DNA of 64,000 nt from Rhizobiaceae bacterium (GCA_016742175.1 JACVCH010000011.1:1-64000); one strand, 5' to 3'. Counted from the stretch's first letter, positions 35,342-45,546 are shown. Translations and numbers: made by a program. Notes: generated by a model from the letters alone, not told the origin.

Positions 35342-38300
35342 CTATTCGGCGGGGGCGAGCCTCGCCTCGGCGGCGGAGGCCTGCGCCAGTTCGCGCTCCA
35401 GCCGCTCCTCTTCCTCCACCTTCGGCGTCACCCAGCGGCCGAGCAGCAGGTAGGCGACCGGCGTCAGATAAAGCGTCGACAGCGTGGCGAGGCCAAGCCC
35501 GCCGACAATCACCCAGCCGAGCGCGATGCGCGCCTCGGCGCCGGCGCCGGTGGCGAGGATCAGCGGCAGGCCGCCGACGATGGTGCACAGCATGGTCATC
35601 ATCACCGGGCGCAGGCGCACGTTCGACGCCTCCTCGATCGCGTCGCGCACGCCCTGGCCGCGGTCGCGCAACTGGTTGGCGAATTCGACGATCAGGATGC
35701 CGTTCTTGGCCATGATGCCGACCAGCAGCACCAGCCCGATCTGCGAATAGACGTTCAGCGTCGTGCCGGTCATCAGCATGGCGAAGACCGCGCAGGCGAG
35801 CCCCAGCGGCACCGTCGCCATGATGATGATGGCACTGGTGAAGCTCTCGAACTGCGCCCCCAGCACCAGGAGCACGATGATGAGCGCGAAGCCCATGATC
35901 GTGAACATCGCGCTCGACGTCTCGCCGAGCGTCGCGGCTTCGGCAAGCGGCAGAACGCGCGCGCCTTCGGGCATGTGGCGCTCGGCGATCTCGTTCGCCA
36001 CGGCCAGCGCCTCGCCGAGCGGGAAGCCGTCGGCGAGCGCGGAGGTGATCGCGACCGAGCGCAACTGCTCCTCGCGCGACAGTTCCGGTGGCACCGCGAT
36101 CTCGCGGATCGAGGCGATGGTCGAGACCGGTACGAAGCGGCCGTCGCCGGTGCGCAGGTAGATGTTCTCGAGGTCGGTCGGGTCGTTGATCGGGTTGGTT
36201 GTCGAGACGAGCTTTACCGCGAAGGCGCGGTCGTCGATGAAGACCTCGCCGATCTCGCGTCCGTCGAGGAGCGACTGCAACGCCTCTGCGAGGCCCGAAA
36301 TCTCGATGCCGAGGTCGGAGGCGCGTTCGCGGTCGATGGCGACGGCGAGCTGCGGCTGCGTCGATTCCGTCGACAGGCGCGCCTGCTGGAAGCGTGGGTC
36401 TTCCTGCATTTCGGCAACGATCGCCGCGGCGGCCGCGCCGAGGCTCTGATAATTGTTGCCGAGGATCGCGAACTGAAGCCCCGAGCCGGCACCGCGAATG
36501 CCGAGGCTGTTGGGCTGCGATGCAAAAGCGCGGATGCCCGGCACGTCCTCGACCAAGCGGTTGACCTCGTCGAGAATCTCCTGCTGCGAGCGCTCGCGCT
36601 CGCCCCAGGGCGCCAGCGTCATGGCGATGAAGCCGGAATTGGTCGAGCCGCCCTGGCCGGCCAGCGAGAAGGTGCTTTCGATCTCGCCGGAATCGCGCAG
36701 CGGCTGGATCAGTCGCTCCACTTCGGCCATCTGCTGGGCGAGGTAGTCGATGGACACGCCCTGCGGCGCGGAAATGCGCATGAAGGCCGCGGAACGGTCC
36801 TCCGGCGGCGTCAGTTCGGATTCGAGCAGGCCGAAGGCGGCCGCCGCCGCGCCGGCGAAGATCACCGACACCATGACGACGACGATCGGCGCGTTGAGGC
36901 AGGCGGCGAGCGTGCGTCGGTAGAAGGCGGCGAGGAAGCCGCCGATCCGGCCGAGGATGCCGTTGTCGTGTTCGCCGTGGCCGCCTTCCTTCAGGAGGCG
37001 CGAGGCGACCATCGGGCACAGCGACAGCGACACGATCGAGGACAGGAACACCGCGATCGCCATGACGAAGCCGAACTCGCGGAAGAGCCCGCCCGCCTGT
37101 CCGGGCAGGAAGGAAAGCGGCACGAAGACGGCGACCAGCGTCGCGGTCGTCGCCAGGATGGCGAAGAAGACCTCGCGCGTGCCGAGCACGGCGGCTGCGC
37201 GCGGGCCCATGCCCTCGTTGCGGCGGCGCACGATGTTCTCCAGCACCACGATCGCGTCGTCGACGACGAGGCCCGTCGCCAGCACCAGCGCGAGCAGCGT
37301 CAGGATGTTGAGCGAGAAGCCGAGCAGGTAGACGGCCGCCACCGTACCGATCAGCGAGATCGGCAAGGCAAGAGCCGGAATGATCGTGGCGCGCACGTCG
37401 CGCAGGAAGAGGAAGATGATCAGCAGCACCACGGTCACCGATATGCCGAGCGCGATCTCGACCTCGTGGATCGCGCCCTGGATGAAGGTCGCGTCGTCGC
37501 TGGTGATGCGGATCGCCATGCCCTCGGGCAGCGTCGGGCGCACGCGCTCCACCGCCTCGCGCACGCCGGTCGAGATGTCGAGCGTGTTCGATTGTGCCTG
37601 GCGGATGATGCCCATGCCGATGCCGGGGCTGCCGTCCGAGCGCAGGATGGATTCCCCGATGTCGGGGCCGAGCGTCACGTTGGCGACGTCGCGCAGGCGC
37701 GCGCCGTCGGTGATGGCGATGTTCTCGAAATCCTCCGGCGTCGTCACCGGCGCGGTGGCGCGCACGACGAGGTCCTGCGTGCTCGACGACAGGCTGCCGG
37801 CGGGGGTATCGAAGGAGATGGTGTCGAGCGCGGTCTGGATGTCCGCCACGGTCAGGCCGAGGCTCGCCAGCCGGTTCTGGTCGATGTCGATGCGGAAGAT
37901 CTTCTCGCGGTCGCCATAGATCTGCACGTCGGCGACGCCGGGAACCGAGGCGAACTGGTCGACGAGCTGGTCCTCGATGAACAGCGACATGTCCTCGATG
38001 TTCATTCCCGACGATGTCACGGACAGGCGCATGATCGCCTGCGCGTTGTCGTCCGCCTTGACGATCAGCGGCGCCTCGGCATTGTCGGGCAGATTGTTCT
38101 GCACGCGGCTCACCGCGTCGCGCATGTCGGAGGCGGCGGTGTCGAGATCGACGTCGTCGTTGAACTCGACGGTCACGCGCGAGCGGCCGAAGGAAGAGGA
38201 CGACGAGATCGAGTTGACGCCCGGAACGCGCGAGACCGCGCCTTCGAGGATCGAGGTCAGCTCGCGGTCGATCGTCTCGGCCGCCGCGCCGATATAGTCG

Positions 38301-38479
38301 GTGCGGATGGTGATGACGGGCCGGTCGACATCGGGCAGTTCGCGGATCTCGACGCCGAAGAACGCGGCGAGGCCGGCGACGGCGATCAGCACGTTGACGA
38401 CGAAGGCCAGGACGGCGCGGCGCACGAACAGCGCCGTCATGTCGTTGACGTTCTGGGCGGAGGCGTTCTCGTTCGACAT
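35342..38479 (-). CDS. RND efflux pump inner-membrane permease (AcrB/MexB-like)
   Basis: A 1045-residue proton-driven exporter. Two sets of membrane helices flank two periplasmic loops. Family blocks include the N-terminal LAFVVNVLIAVAGLAAFFGV, LPDVDRPVITIRTDYIGAAA, GLVVDDAIVVLENIVRRRNE (the transport helix with paired Asp) and the final GWVIVGGLGLATLSTLYLTP. It resembles the broad MdtB/C- and AcrB-type hydrophobe exporters; the drug or metabolite is unknown. It is downstream of its adaptor gene by 11 bp and ends at the livK terminator. Confidence 0.93.
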   Translation of the reverse strand: MSNENASAQNVNDMTALFVRRAVLAFVVNVLIAVAGLAAFFGVEIRELPDVDRPVITIRTDYIGAAAETIDRELTSILEGAVSRVPGVNSISSSSSFGRSRVTVEFNDDVDLDTAASDMRDAVSRVQNNLPDNAEAPLIVKADDNAQAIMRLSVTSSGMNIEDMSLFIEDQLVDQFASVPGVADVQIYGDREKIFRIDIDQNRLASLGLTVADIQTALDTISFDTPAGSLSSSTQDLVVRATAPVTTPEDFENIAITDGARLRDVANVTLGPDIGESILRSDGSPGIGMGIIRQAQSNTLDISTGVREAVERVRPTLPEGMAIRITSDDATFIQGAIHEVEIALGISVTVVLLIIFLFLRDVRATIIPALALPISLIGTVAAVYLLGFSLNILTLLALVLATGLVVDDAIVVLENIVRRRNEGMGPRAAAVLGTREVFFAILATTATLVAVFVPLSFLPGQAGGLFREFGFVMAIAVFLSSIVSLSLCPMVASRLLKEGGHGEHDNGILGRIGGFLAAFYRRTLAACLNAPIVVVMVSVIFAGAAAAAFGLLESELTPPEDRSAAFMRISAPQGVSIDYLAQQMAEVERLIQPLRDSGEIESTFSLAGQGGSTNSGFIAMTLAPWGERERSQQEILDEVNRLVEDVPGIRAFASQPNSLGIRGAGSGLQFAILGNNYQSLGAAAAAIVAEMQEDPRFQQARLSTESTQPQLAVAIDRERASDLGIEISGLAEALQSLLDGREIGEVFIDDRAFAVKLVSTTNPINDPTDLENIYLRTGDGRFVPVSTIASIREIAVPPELSREEQLRSVAITSALADGFPLGEALAVANEIAERHMPEGARVLPLAEAATLGETSSAMFTIMGFALIIVLLVLGAQFESFTSAIIIMATVPLGLACAVFAMLMTGTTLNVYSQIGLVLLVGIMAKNGILIVEFANQLRDRGQGVRDAIEEASNVRLRPVMMTMLCTIVGGLPLILATGAGAEARIALGWVIVGGLGLATLSTLYLTPVAYLLLGRWVTPKVEEEERLERELAQASAAEARLAPAE

Positions 38480-38490
38480 CGGCGTCGGCC

Positions 38491-39666
38491 TCACGAACCG
38501 CGCGCTTCGACGGCAGGAAGCCCTTCGCCGGTCTCGCCGCGCCTCTGGGCGATGCGCACGTCGCCGCCTTCGCGCACGAGGTGGATGCCTTCGGAGACGA
38601 TCTGCATGCCCGGCTCGACTTCGGCCGCGATCAGGATGGAGTCCGTATTGCGCTGGACGACGCGCACCGGCACGCGGCGTGCGACGCCGCCCTCGACGGC
38701 CCAGACGAAGGCGCCGTCGGTGCCCCATTGCACGCTCAGCGGGTCGACCGCCGGATAGGTCTCGCCGGGGAAGCTCATGCGGACCTGGAAGGACATGCCG
38801 GCGCGCAGCGCGTCGGTGGGGTTCTCGATGATCGCCTCGACGCGCAGGGTGCGGCTTTCGGCATCGACGCGGTTGTCGATCGCGCGGACCTCGCCGCGGA
38901 AGGTCTCGTTCGGCCGCGCGATCAGCGAGGCCTCGATGGCGGCGCCCACCTCGATCGCGCCAGCATAGCGTTCCGGCGCCCAGAAATCGATCAGGATCGA
39001 CGAGCGATCGTCGATCGAGGCGATCTCGGTCGCATTGGTGACGTAGTTGCCGACGGAGACCGGAAGGATGCCGACGACGCCCGAGATCGGCGCCTCGATC
39101 TGGCGGCGGTCGAGCGCCAGTTCGGCGTCGGCGAGTTCCAGCCGCCCGTTTTCGACGCCGAGCTGCGCTTCCGTCACCTGGACCTGCGAAGCCGTGTTGG
39201 AGGAGCGCAACTGGTTGACGCGTTCCAGCCGGGCCTGCGCGTCTTCGAGCGCGAAGCGCGCCCGGTCGACGGCGATCGCCTCGGCCTGCGAATCCAGCCG
39301 CGCGATGATGTCGCCGGCCTCGACGTTCGAGCCGGAGCGCACGAGGAGTTCGGTCAGCCGTCCCGACGCGAAGGGCGTCACCGCCACCGTCGCCGCCGCG
39401 CGGCCGGTGCCGATCGCCTGCAGCCGATCGTTGATCGTCGCCGTGGTGACGGGGCTGGTGATCACGCCGCCGCCAGACCCCTGGCCGCGTCCGCCGGCGC
39501 CCTGCGGGGCTCCCGCAGCGGGCGCCGCGGCTTCGGTCGCGGCAGGCACCGTGCCGATGCCGAAGCTTGCGAGCGTCTCCCGCGAGCCGGGCACGAAGAA
39601 CAGCCAGGCTGCAGCGCCGATGGCGAGCAAGGCGATGCAGACGATGAGCTGTTTCCAGACGGGCAT
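38491..39666 (-). CDS. RND efflux periplasmic adaptor (membrane fusion protein)
   Basis: A 391-residue adaptor linking the pump to an outer-membrane channel. It starts with a membrane anchor (LIVCIALLAIGAAAWLFFVP) and a Gly/Gln-rich linker, followed by lipoyl-like half-motifs (GRLTELLVRSGSNVEAGDII), a short coiled coil and beta-barrel segments (SVGNYVTNATEIASIDDRSS). No outer-membrane channel gene or regulator adjoins it; it may use a TolC-like protein encoded elsewhere. First gene of the two-gene operon. Confidence 0.92.
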   Translation of the reverse strand: MPVWKQLIVCIALLAIGAAAWLFFVPGSRETLASFGIGTVPAATEAAAPAAGAPQGAGGRGQGSGGGVITSPVTTATINDRLQAIGTGRAAATVAVTPFASGRLTELLVRSGSNVEAGDIIARLDSQAEAIAVDRARFALEDAQARLERVNQLRSSNTASQVQVTEAQLGVENGRLELADAELALDRRQIEAPISGVVGILPVSVGNYVTNATEIASIDDRSSILIDFWAPERYAGAIEVGAAIEASLIARPNETFRGEVRAIDNRVDAESRTLRVEAIIENPTDALRAGMSFQVRMSFPGETYPAVDPLSVQWGTDGAFVWAVEGGVARRVPVRVVQRNTDSILIAAEVEPGMQIVSEGIHLVREGGDVRIAQRRGETGEGLPAVEARGS

Positions 39667-39958
39667 GAGTGACTCCGGTTCAGATTCCGACCGCAGTGCG
39701 CAAAGCGAAGGCCTCGATGCGAATGCGGCAGCATGCGAAAGGTGACGGGCGATGCTCGCCGCTCGATGTTTATGCCAGCAGGCAGGCGGCCATGCACCAG
39801 TTTTGTTGTTAAATATCGGTAAGGAAGCGCCTTGTGGACCACGCTTTGGCTCTGGAGGGGAGCACGAATGCGTGATCTAACTGCGCGAAGGGGCGGCCTG
39901 CGCGCCGCCGGATTTAGAGGCATGAGCGCCGGCAGGAGGCGCCGGACAGAGGGGCCGC

Positions 39959-41329
39959 ATGACCGGATCGCTTTCCTTCGACGCTTTGAAGAAGATGGTC
40001 GCCGACGGGTCGGTCGACACCGTCCTCGTCGCCGCCGCCGACATGCAGGGCCGCCTGATCGGCAAGCGCTTCACCGGCCGCCATTTCGTCCAGAGCGCCC
40101 ATGACGAGACCCATGGCTGCAACTATCTCCTCGCCAACGACATCGATATGGAGCCCGTGCCCGGCTACAAGGCGGCAAGCTGGCAAAAGGGCTATGGCGA
40201 TTTCGTCATCAAGCCGGACCTGTCGACCATTCGCCTGACGCCGTGGCTGGAAAAGACCGCGCTCGTCCTCTCCGACCTTCTCGACCATCACAGCCACGAG
40301 GATCTCTCCCATTCGCCGCGCGCGATCCTCAAGCGCCAGGTCGAGCGCCTCAAGGAGCGCGGCTATCTCGCCTATTTCGCTTCCGAACTCGAGTTCTACC
40401 TGTTCGAGGAGAGCTACGAGAGCGCACGTGGGCAGGGCTGGAAGGAGTTGCGCACGGCCTCGCCCCATATCGGCGACTATCTGATCCAGATCACGTCGAA
40501 GGAAGAGGAGTACATGCGCGCGCTGCGCAACGGCCTCGAGGAGGCCGGCATCCCGGTCGAGAATTCCAAGGGCGAGTGGGGCCCGGGCCAGGAGGAGATC
40601 AACGTCTACTATTCCGACGCGCTCGAAATGGCCGACCGGCACGTCTTCCTGAAGAACGCCGCCAAGGAGATCGCGCATCTCCAGGGCAAGGCCGTCACCT
40701 TCATGGCGAAATACGACTACGCGCTCGCCGGCAATTCGAGCCACATCCACAATTCGATCTGGTCGGCCAACGGCAAGACGCCGCTGTTCTTCGACAAGAA
40801 GGGCGAATACACGATGACGCCGCTGATGCGATCCTGGGTCGCCGGCCAGCTCAAATACGCCGCCGACTACACCTGGTTCCTCGCGCCCTACGTCAATTCC
40901 TACAAGCGCTTCCAGGCCGGCACCTTCGCGCCGACCAAGATGATCTGGAGCCGCGACAACCGCACGGCCGGGTTCCGGCTGTGCGGGGAGGGGACCAAGG
41001 GCATCCGCACCGAATGCCGCATCGGCGGCGCCGACTTGAACCCCTATCTCGCCTTCGCCGCGCTCATCGCCGCCGGCCTTGCCGGCATCGACGAGAAACT
41101 CGACCTTCCCGCGCCGTTCGAAGGCGACGCCTACCAGGGCGCCGACCTGCCCGAAATCCCCAAGACGCTCCGCGCCGCCATCGCCACCCTGGAGCGCTCC
41201 GACATGCTCCGCAACGCGCTCGGCCACGACGTCGTCGAACACTACCTCCACACCGCCCGCTGGGAACAGATGGAATACGACCGCCGCGTCACCGACTGGG
41301 AATTGCATCGGGGATTTGAACGGTACTAA
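39959..41329 (+). CDS. Glutamine synthetase-like gamma-glutamyl-amine ligase
   Basis: A 456-residue protein of the glutamine synthetase superfamily. Metal- and substrate-binding features are visible: ASELEFYLFEES (about 141-152), GPGQEEINVYYSDA, the ATP-loop NSSHIHNSI and RTECRIGGAD. It is closer to the GlnT/PuuA-like group than to GlnA, and it is followed by aldehyde and alcohol dehydrogenases. In such clusters the enzyme ligates glutamate to an amine (putrescine, ethanolamine, alkylamines) before oxidation. The exact amine is not readable. The start is ATG at 39959, after AGAGGGGCCGC. Confidence 0.85.
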   Translation: MTGSLSFDALKKMVADGSVDTVLVAAADMQGRLIGKRFTGRHFVQSAHDETHGCNYLLANDIDMEPVPGYKAASWQKGYGDFVIKPDLSTIRLTPWLEKTALVLSDLLDHHSHEDLSHSPRAILKRQVERLKERGYLAYFASELEFYLFEESYESARGQGWKELRTASPHIGDYLIQITSKEEEYMRALRNGLEEAGIPVENSKGEWGPGQEEINVYYSDALEMADRHVFLKNAAKEIAHLQGKAVTFMAKYDYALAGNSSHIHNSIWSANGKTPLFFDKKGEYTMTPLMRSWVAGQLKYAADYTWFLAPYVNSYKRFQAGTFAPTKMIWSRDNRTAGFRLCGEGTKGIRTECRIGGADLNPYLAFAALIAAGLAGIDEKLDLPAPFEGDAYQGADLPEIPKTLRAAIATLERSDMLRNALGHDVVEHYLHTARWEQMEYDRRVTDWELHRGFERY

Positions 41330-41343
41330 AACCGGAGACTATC

Positions 41344-42726
41344 GTGGAAACCATCAAGCTCATCTCGCCCGTCGACGGCTCGGTCCATGCCGAACGTCCC
41401 GTCGCGAGCGATGCCGAGATCAACGCGATCACCGAGCGCGCCAAGACCGCACAGATTGCGTGGGCGCAGACGCCGCTCGCCGAGCGCGGCCGGTATCTCC
41501 TCGCCTTCCTCGAAGCGCTTCTCGCCATGAACGGGGAGATCGTGCCGGAACTCGCCTGGCAGATGGGCCGGCCGGTGCGCTATGGGGGCGAGAAGGGCGG
41601 CGTCGAGGAGCGTACCCGCTACATGGTCGATCTTGCGGCCGCCGCGCTCGCCGACGTCATCCCGCATGACGCCAGGCCCGGCTTCCACCGTTACCTCCGC
41701 CGCGTGCCGCTCGGCACCGTCCTCGTCATCGCGCCCTGGAACTATCCGTACCTGACCGCCATCAACACCATCGTCCCGGCGCTGATGGCGGGCAACGCCG
41801 TCATCCTGAAACACGCCACGCAGACGCTCCTCGTCGGCGAGCGTTTCGCCAGGGCTTTCGAGGCCGCGGACCTGCCGAAAGGCGTCTTCCAGAACATCGT
41901 CCTCAACCACGCCCAGACCGAAAAGCTGCTCGGCTCCGGCAAAATCGACCATTGCAATTTCACCGGCTCGGTCGCCGGAGGACGCGCGATCGAGAAGGCC
42001 GCTGCCGGCACCTTCATGACGCTCGGCCTCGAACTCGGCGGCAAGGACCCGGCCTATGTCCTGCCCGACGTCAAACTCGACCATGCCGTCGCCAACCTCG
42101 TCGACGGCGCGTTCTACAATTCGGGCCAGTGCTGCTGCGGCATCGAGCGCGTCTACGTCCACGAGAAAATCTATGACGATTTCGTCGAGGGCTTCATTGC
42201 CGAGACGAGGAACTACGTCGTCGGCAACCCGCTCGACGAGGCGACGACGATGGGCCCGATGGCACAGCCGCGCTTTGCCGATTTCGTGCGCGAGCAGAAG
42301 GCCGAGGCGCTGCGCAAGGGCGCGGTCGCCCACATCGCCATGACGGTCGATAACGACCGCGAAGGCTCGCCCTATCTCGCGCCGGAAGTGCTCACCAACG
42401 TCAACCACCAGATGAGCGTCATGCGCGAGGAGAGTTTCGGCCCCATCGTCGGCATCATGAAGGTGCGCGACGACGACGAGGCGATCCAACTCATGAACGA
42501 CAGCCCCTACGGCCTCACCGCCTCGCTCTGGACCACCGATGCCGACCGCGCCGCAGCGCTCGGCGACCGGATCGAGACCGGCACGGTCTTCATGAACCGC
42601 TGCGACTATGTCGATCCCGGCCTCGTCTGGACCGGCGTCAAGGATACCGGCAAAGGCGGCGCCATGGGCCGCACCGGCTACGACAACCTCACCCGCCCCA
42701 AGGGCTATCATTTGCGCGAAATCTGA
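41344..42726 (+). CDS. Aldehyde dehydrogenase
   Basis: A 460-residue NAD(P)-dependent aldehyde dehydrogenase. The catalytic Glu (LELGGKDPAYV) and catalytic Cys (NSGQCCCGIERVYVHE) are present, as is the cofactor segment FTGSVAGG and the terminal GRTGYDNLTRPKGYH. It starts with GTG, 14 bases after the ligase gene, with GGAGA as ribosome-binding site. Next to the ligase it would oxidise the aldehyde of a gamma-glutamylated amine to the acid. A family B repeat lies after it. Confidence 0.93.
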   Translation: METIKLISPVDGSVHAERPVASDAEINAITERAKTAQIAWAQTPLAERGRYLLAFLEALLAMNGEIVPELAWQMGRPVRYGGEKGGVEERTRYMVDLAAAALADVIPHDARPGFHRYLRRVPLGTVLVIAPWNYPYLTAINTIVPALMAGNAVILKHATQTLLVGERFARAFEAADLPKGVFQNIVLNHAQTEKLLGSGKIDHCNFTGSVAGGRAIEKAAAGTFMTLGLELGGKDPAYVLPDVKLDHAVANLVDGAFYNSGQCCCGIERVYVHEKIYDDFVEGFIAETRNYVVGNPLDEATTMGPMAQPRFADFVREQKAEALRKGAVAHIAMTVDNDREGSPYLAPEVLTNVNHQMSVMREESFGPIVGIMKVRDDDEAIQLMNDSPYGLTASLWTTDADRAAALGDRIETGTVFMNRCDYVDPGLVWTGVKDTGKGGAMGRTGYDNLTRPKGYHLREI

Positions 42727-42735
42727 TGCCGTGCG

Positions 42736-42862
42736 TCATCCCGGCCGAAGTCCGAGCGAAGCGAGGCGAGAGCTGGGACCCATTCCGTGACCGGCAAGAC
42801 GACGGAATGGGTTCCGGATAGAGCCACTCCGCTTCGCATCGCGCCCCTTCCGGAATGACGCT
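42736..42862. repeat. Dispersed family B repeat
   Basis: A single copy related to the 171-bp tandem array, holding CGTCATCCCGGCCGAAGTCC near its start and TTCCGGAATGACGC at its end, so the ends are inverted. It fills the gap between the aldehyde and alcohol dehydrogenase genes. Confidence 0.85.
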
Positions 42863-42892
42863 CGCCGAGCCTTACGAAACCGAGAATCGAAC

Positions 42893-44050
42893 ATGACCCT
42901 CACCTCCAAGTGGAACTTCCCGACCACCGTCCTCTTCGGCCCCGGCCGCGTCGGCGAACTCCCTGCCGTCCTCGCCTCCGCCGGCATCGCGCGCCCGCTC
43001 TTCGTCACCGATCCGGGCCTTGCGAAACTCCCCGTCGTCGCCGACACGCTCGCGATCCTCGACAAGGCCGGCGTCGAATACGCCGTTTTCTCCGACGTCC
43101 GGCCGAACCCGGTCGAATCCAACCTCGCCGCCGGCATCCAGGCCTTCAAGTCCGGCAACCATGACGGCGTCATCGCGTTCGGCGGCGGGTCGGCGCTCGA
43201 TCTCGGTAAGCTCGTCGCCTTCCAGGCCGGGCAGTCGCGCCCGATCTGGGATTTCGAGGATGTCGGCGACTGGTGGACCCGCGCCGATTCTGCGGCAATC
43301 GCCCCCGTCATCGCCGTGCCGACCACGGCCGGCACCGGCTCCGAGGTCGGCCGCGCGGGCGTCCTCACCAACGAGGTGACGCACACGAAGAAGGTCATCT
43401 TTCACCCGAAGATGCTGCCGGTCACCGTCATCGCCGATCCCGAGCTCACGGTCGGCATGCCCAAAATGATCACCGCCGGCACCGGCATGGACGCGCTGGC
43501 GCATTGCCTGGAAGCCTATTGCGCGCCCGGCTACCACCCCATGGCAGACGGCATCGCGCTCGAAGGCATTCGCCTCGTCCTCGAAAACCTGCCCCGCGCC
43601 TATGCCGACGGCACCGACATCGAAGCCCGCGCGCACATGATGTCAGCCGCCGCGATGGGCGCCACCGCCTTCCAGAAGGGCCTCGGCGCGATCCATTCGC
43701 TGTCGCACCCGATCGGCGCGCTCTACGACACGCATCACGGCATGACCAACGCGCTCTTCATGCCCTACGTCCTCGATTTCAACCGCCCCGTGATCGAGGA
43801 GCGCATCGAGCGCCTCGCCGCCTATTGCGGCATTTCCGGCGGCTTCGACGGCTTTCGCAGCAAGATCATGGACCTTCGCACCGAACTGTCGGTACCCTCC
43901 ACCCTGCGCGACCTCATCCCGGGGCTCCGGATGGACGACGCGCGCCGCGACCTCATCGCCGAAATGGCGATCGTCGATCCGACGGCCGGCGGCAACCCGG
44001 TCGAACTGACCAAGGAAGCCGCCTTGGCGCTTCTCGAAAAGTCGATGTGA
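42893..44050 (+). CDS. Iron-containing alcohol dehydrogenase
   Basis: A 385-residue group III alcohol dehydrogenase. The NAD-binding GGGSALDLGK and the metal-ligand region AIHSLSHPIGALYDTHHGMT (about 264-283) are complete, and PTTAGTGSEVGRAGV is conserved. It interconverts an alcohol and an aldehyde with NAD(H). Its place after the ligase and aldehyde dehydrogenase suggests an amino-alcohol substrate: gamma-glutamyl-alcohol to aldehyde to acid. That order is inference. Confidence 0.92.
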   Translation: MTLTSKWNFPTTVLFGPGRVGELPAVLASAGIARPLFVTDPGLAKLPVVADTLAILDKAGVEYAVFSDVRPNPVESNLAAGIQAFKSGNHDGVIAFGGGSALDLGKLVAFQAGQSRPIWDFEDVGDWWTRADSAAIAPVIAVPTTAGTGSEVGRAGVLTNEVTHTKKVIFHPKMLPVTVIADPELTVGMPKMITAGTGMDALAHCLEAYCAPGYHPMADGIALEGIRLVLENLPRAYADGTDIEARAHMMSAAAMGATAFQKGLGAIHSLSHPIGALYDTHHGMTNALFMPYVLDFNRPVIEERIERLAAYCGISGGFDGFRSKIMDLRTELSVPSTLRDLIPGLRMDDARRDLIAEMAIVDPTAGGNPVELTKEAALALLEKSM

Positions 44051-44122
44051 GGAAATTCGCGTGCGATGAGGGGGTGACTAGGTCAGCAATCCTGTCCTAA
44101 ATTGCCCCAAAGGGAGGAAGCA

Positions 44123-45355
44123 ATGGTCGAGACTCGCAAAGGCGGACTATTCGTGCCGGAGCCGGAGGTACGCCCTGGCGGCCAGCCGGATTTCTCCAAG
44201 GTCAAGATCCCACGCGCCGGCTCCGTCGAGCGCCCGCCGGTCGATGTCGATCCGGCGACGATCCGCGACATGGCCTTCTCGATCATCCGCGTCCTCAATC
44301 GCGACGGCGAGGCGGTCGGCCCCTGGGCCGGCACGCTCACCGACGAGGAACTTCTCGAGGGCCTCAAGCACATGATGACGCTGCGCGCCTTCGACGCGCG
44401 CATGCAGATGGCGCAGCGCCAGGGCAAGACGTCCTTTTACATGCAGCATATGGGCGAGGAGGCCGTCTCCTGCGCCTTCCGCCGGGCGATGGAGCCCGGC
44501 GACATGAACTTCCCGACCTATCGGCAGGCCGGCCTCCTCATCGCCGGCGACTATCCGATGGTCGAGATGATGAACCAGATCTATTCCAACGAGGCCGACC
44601 CGCTGAAGGGCCGCCAACTGCCGATCATGTATTCGGCGAAGGACCACGGCTTCTTCTCCATCTCGGGCAATCTCGGCACGCAGTTCATCCAGGCCGTCGG
44701 CTGGGCGATGGCCTCGGCGATCAACAACGATACCCGCATCGCGGCGGGCTGGATCGGCGACGGCTCGACGGCGGAAAGCGATTTCCACGCCGCGCTCGTC
44801 TTCGCCTCCACCTACCGCGCGCCGGTCGTCCTCAACATCGTCAACAACCAGTGGGCGATCTCGACCTTCCAGGGCATCGCCCGCGGCGGCGCCGGCACCT
44901 TCGCCGCGCGCGGCCTCGGCTTCGGGCTGCCCGCGCTGCGCGTCGACGGCAACGACTATCTCGCCGTCCACGCCGTCGCCAAATGGGCCGTCGAGCGCGC
45001 CCGCATGGGCCTCGGCGCAACGCTCGTCGAATACGTCACCTACCGCGTCGGCGCGCATTCCACCTCCGACGACCCGTCCGCCTACCGCCCCAAGACCGAA
45101 TCCGACGCCTGGCCGCTCGGCGATCCGGTCATCCGCCTGAAGAACCATTTGATCCGCCGCGGCGTGTGGACCGACGACCGCCACAAACAGGCCGAGGCCG
45201 AAGTGCTCGACATGGTCATTACCGCCCAGAAGGAAGCCGAAAAACACGGCACCCTCCACGCCGGCGGCCGCCCCTCCGCGCGCGACATGTTCGAAGGCGT
45301 CTACGCCGAAATGCCGCCGCATCTGCGGCGCCAGCGGCAGCAGGCGGGGGTTTGA
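44123..45355 (+). CDS. bkdA1: Branched-chain 2-oxoacid dehydrogenase E1 alpha
   Basis: A 410-residue thiamine-diphosphate-dependent subunit. The TPP motif is seen as AGWIGDGSTAESDFHAAL with NNQWAIST downstream, and YRVGAHSTSDDPSAYRP marks the branched-chain type over pyruvate E1. It starts the decarboxylation of 2-oxo-isovalerate and related acids in valine, leucine and isoleucine breakdown. The ATG at 44123 with GGGAGGAAG upstream was chosen over a TTG at 44102. First gene of the bkd operon. Confidence 0.94.
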   Translation: MVETRKGGLFVPEPEVRPGGQPDFSKVKIPRAGSVERPPVDVDPATIRDMAFSIIRVLNRDGEAVGPWAGTLTDEELLEGLKHMMTLRAFDARMQMAQRQGKTSFYMQHMGEEAVSCAFRRAMEPGDMNFPTYRQAGLLIAGDYPMVEMMNQIYSNEADPLKGRQLPIMYSAKDHGFFSISGNLGTQFIQAVGWAMASAINNDTRIAAGWIGDGSTAESDFHAALVFASTYRAPVVLNIVNNQWAISTFQGIARGGAGTFAARGLGFGLPALRVDGNDYLAVHAVAKWAVERARMGLGATLVEYVTYRVGAHSTSDDPSAYRPKTESDAWPLGDPVIRLKNHLIRRGVWTDDRHKQAEAEVLDMVITAQKEAEKHGTLHAGGRPSARDMFEGVYAEMPPHLRRQRQQAGV

Positions 45356-45392
45356 GGGATGACGCAGTTGCTTGAAGCATTTTCGCCCTACG

Positions 45393-45507
45393 TTGCCCCC
45401 CTCTGGGCTGCCGCCCATCTCCCCCGCAGGGGGGGCGATTATGCGCGGCATCGCCTCAGCCAATCTCCCCCCTCGCGGGGGAGATGTCCGGCAGGACAGA
45501 GGGGGGC
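45393..45507. repeat. RIME-like palindromic repeat, family A copy 4
   Basis: Double-hairpin element filling the E1 alpha-E1 beta junction. The left arm is diverged (CTGGGCTGCCGCCC) and the right arm is intact, the same asymmetry as copy 3. Confidence 0.88.
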
Positions 45508-45546
45508 GCGACAGGGCACAACGCAGCCGATCTTGGAGTCCACCCC

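Noticed and set aside
35333-38758. A 1141-codon open frame antisense to the RND permease
   Set aside because: No domain can be recognised and it mirrors the RND gene almost exactly.
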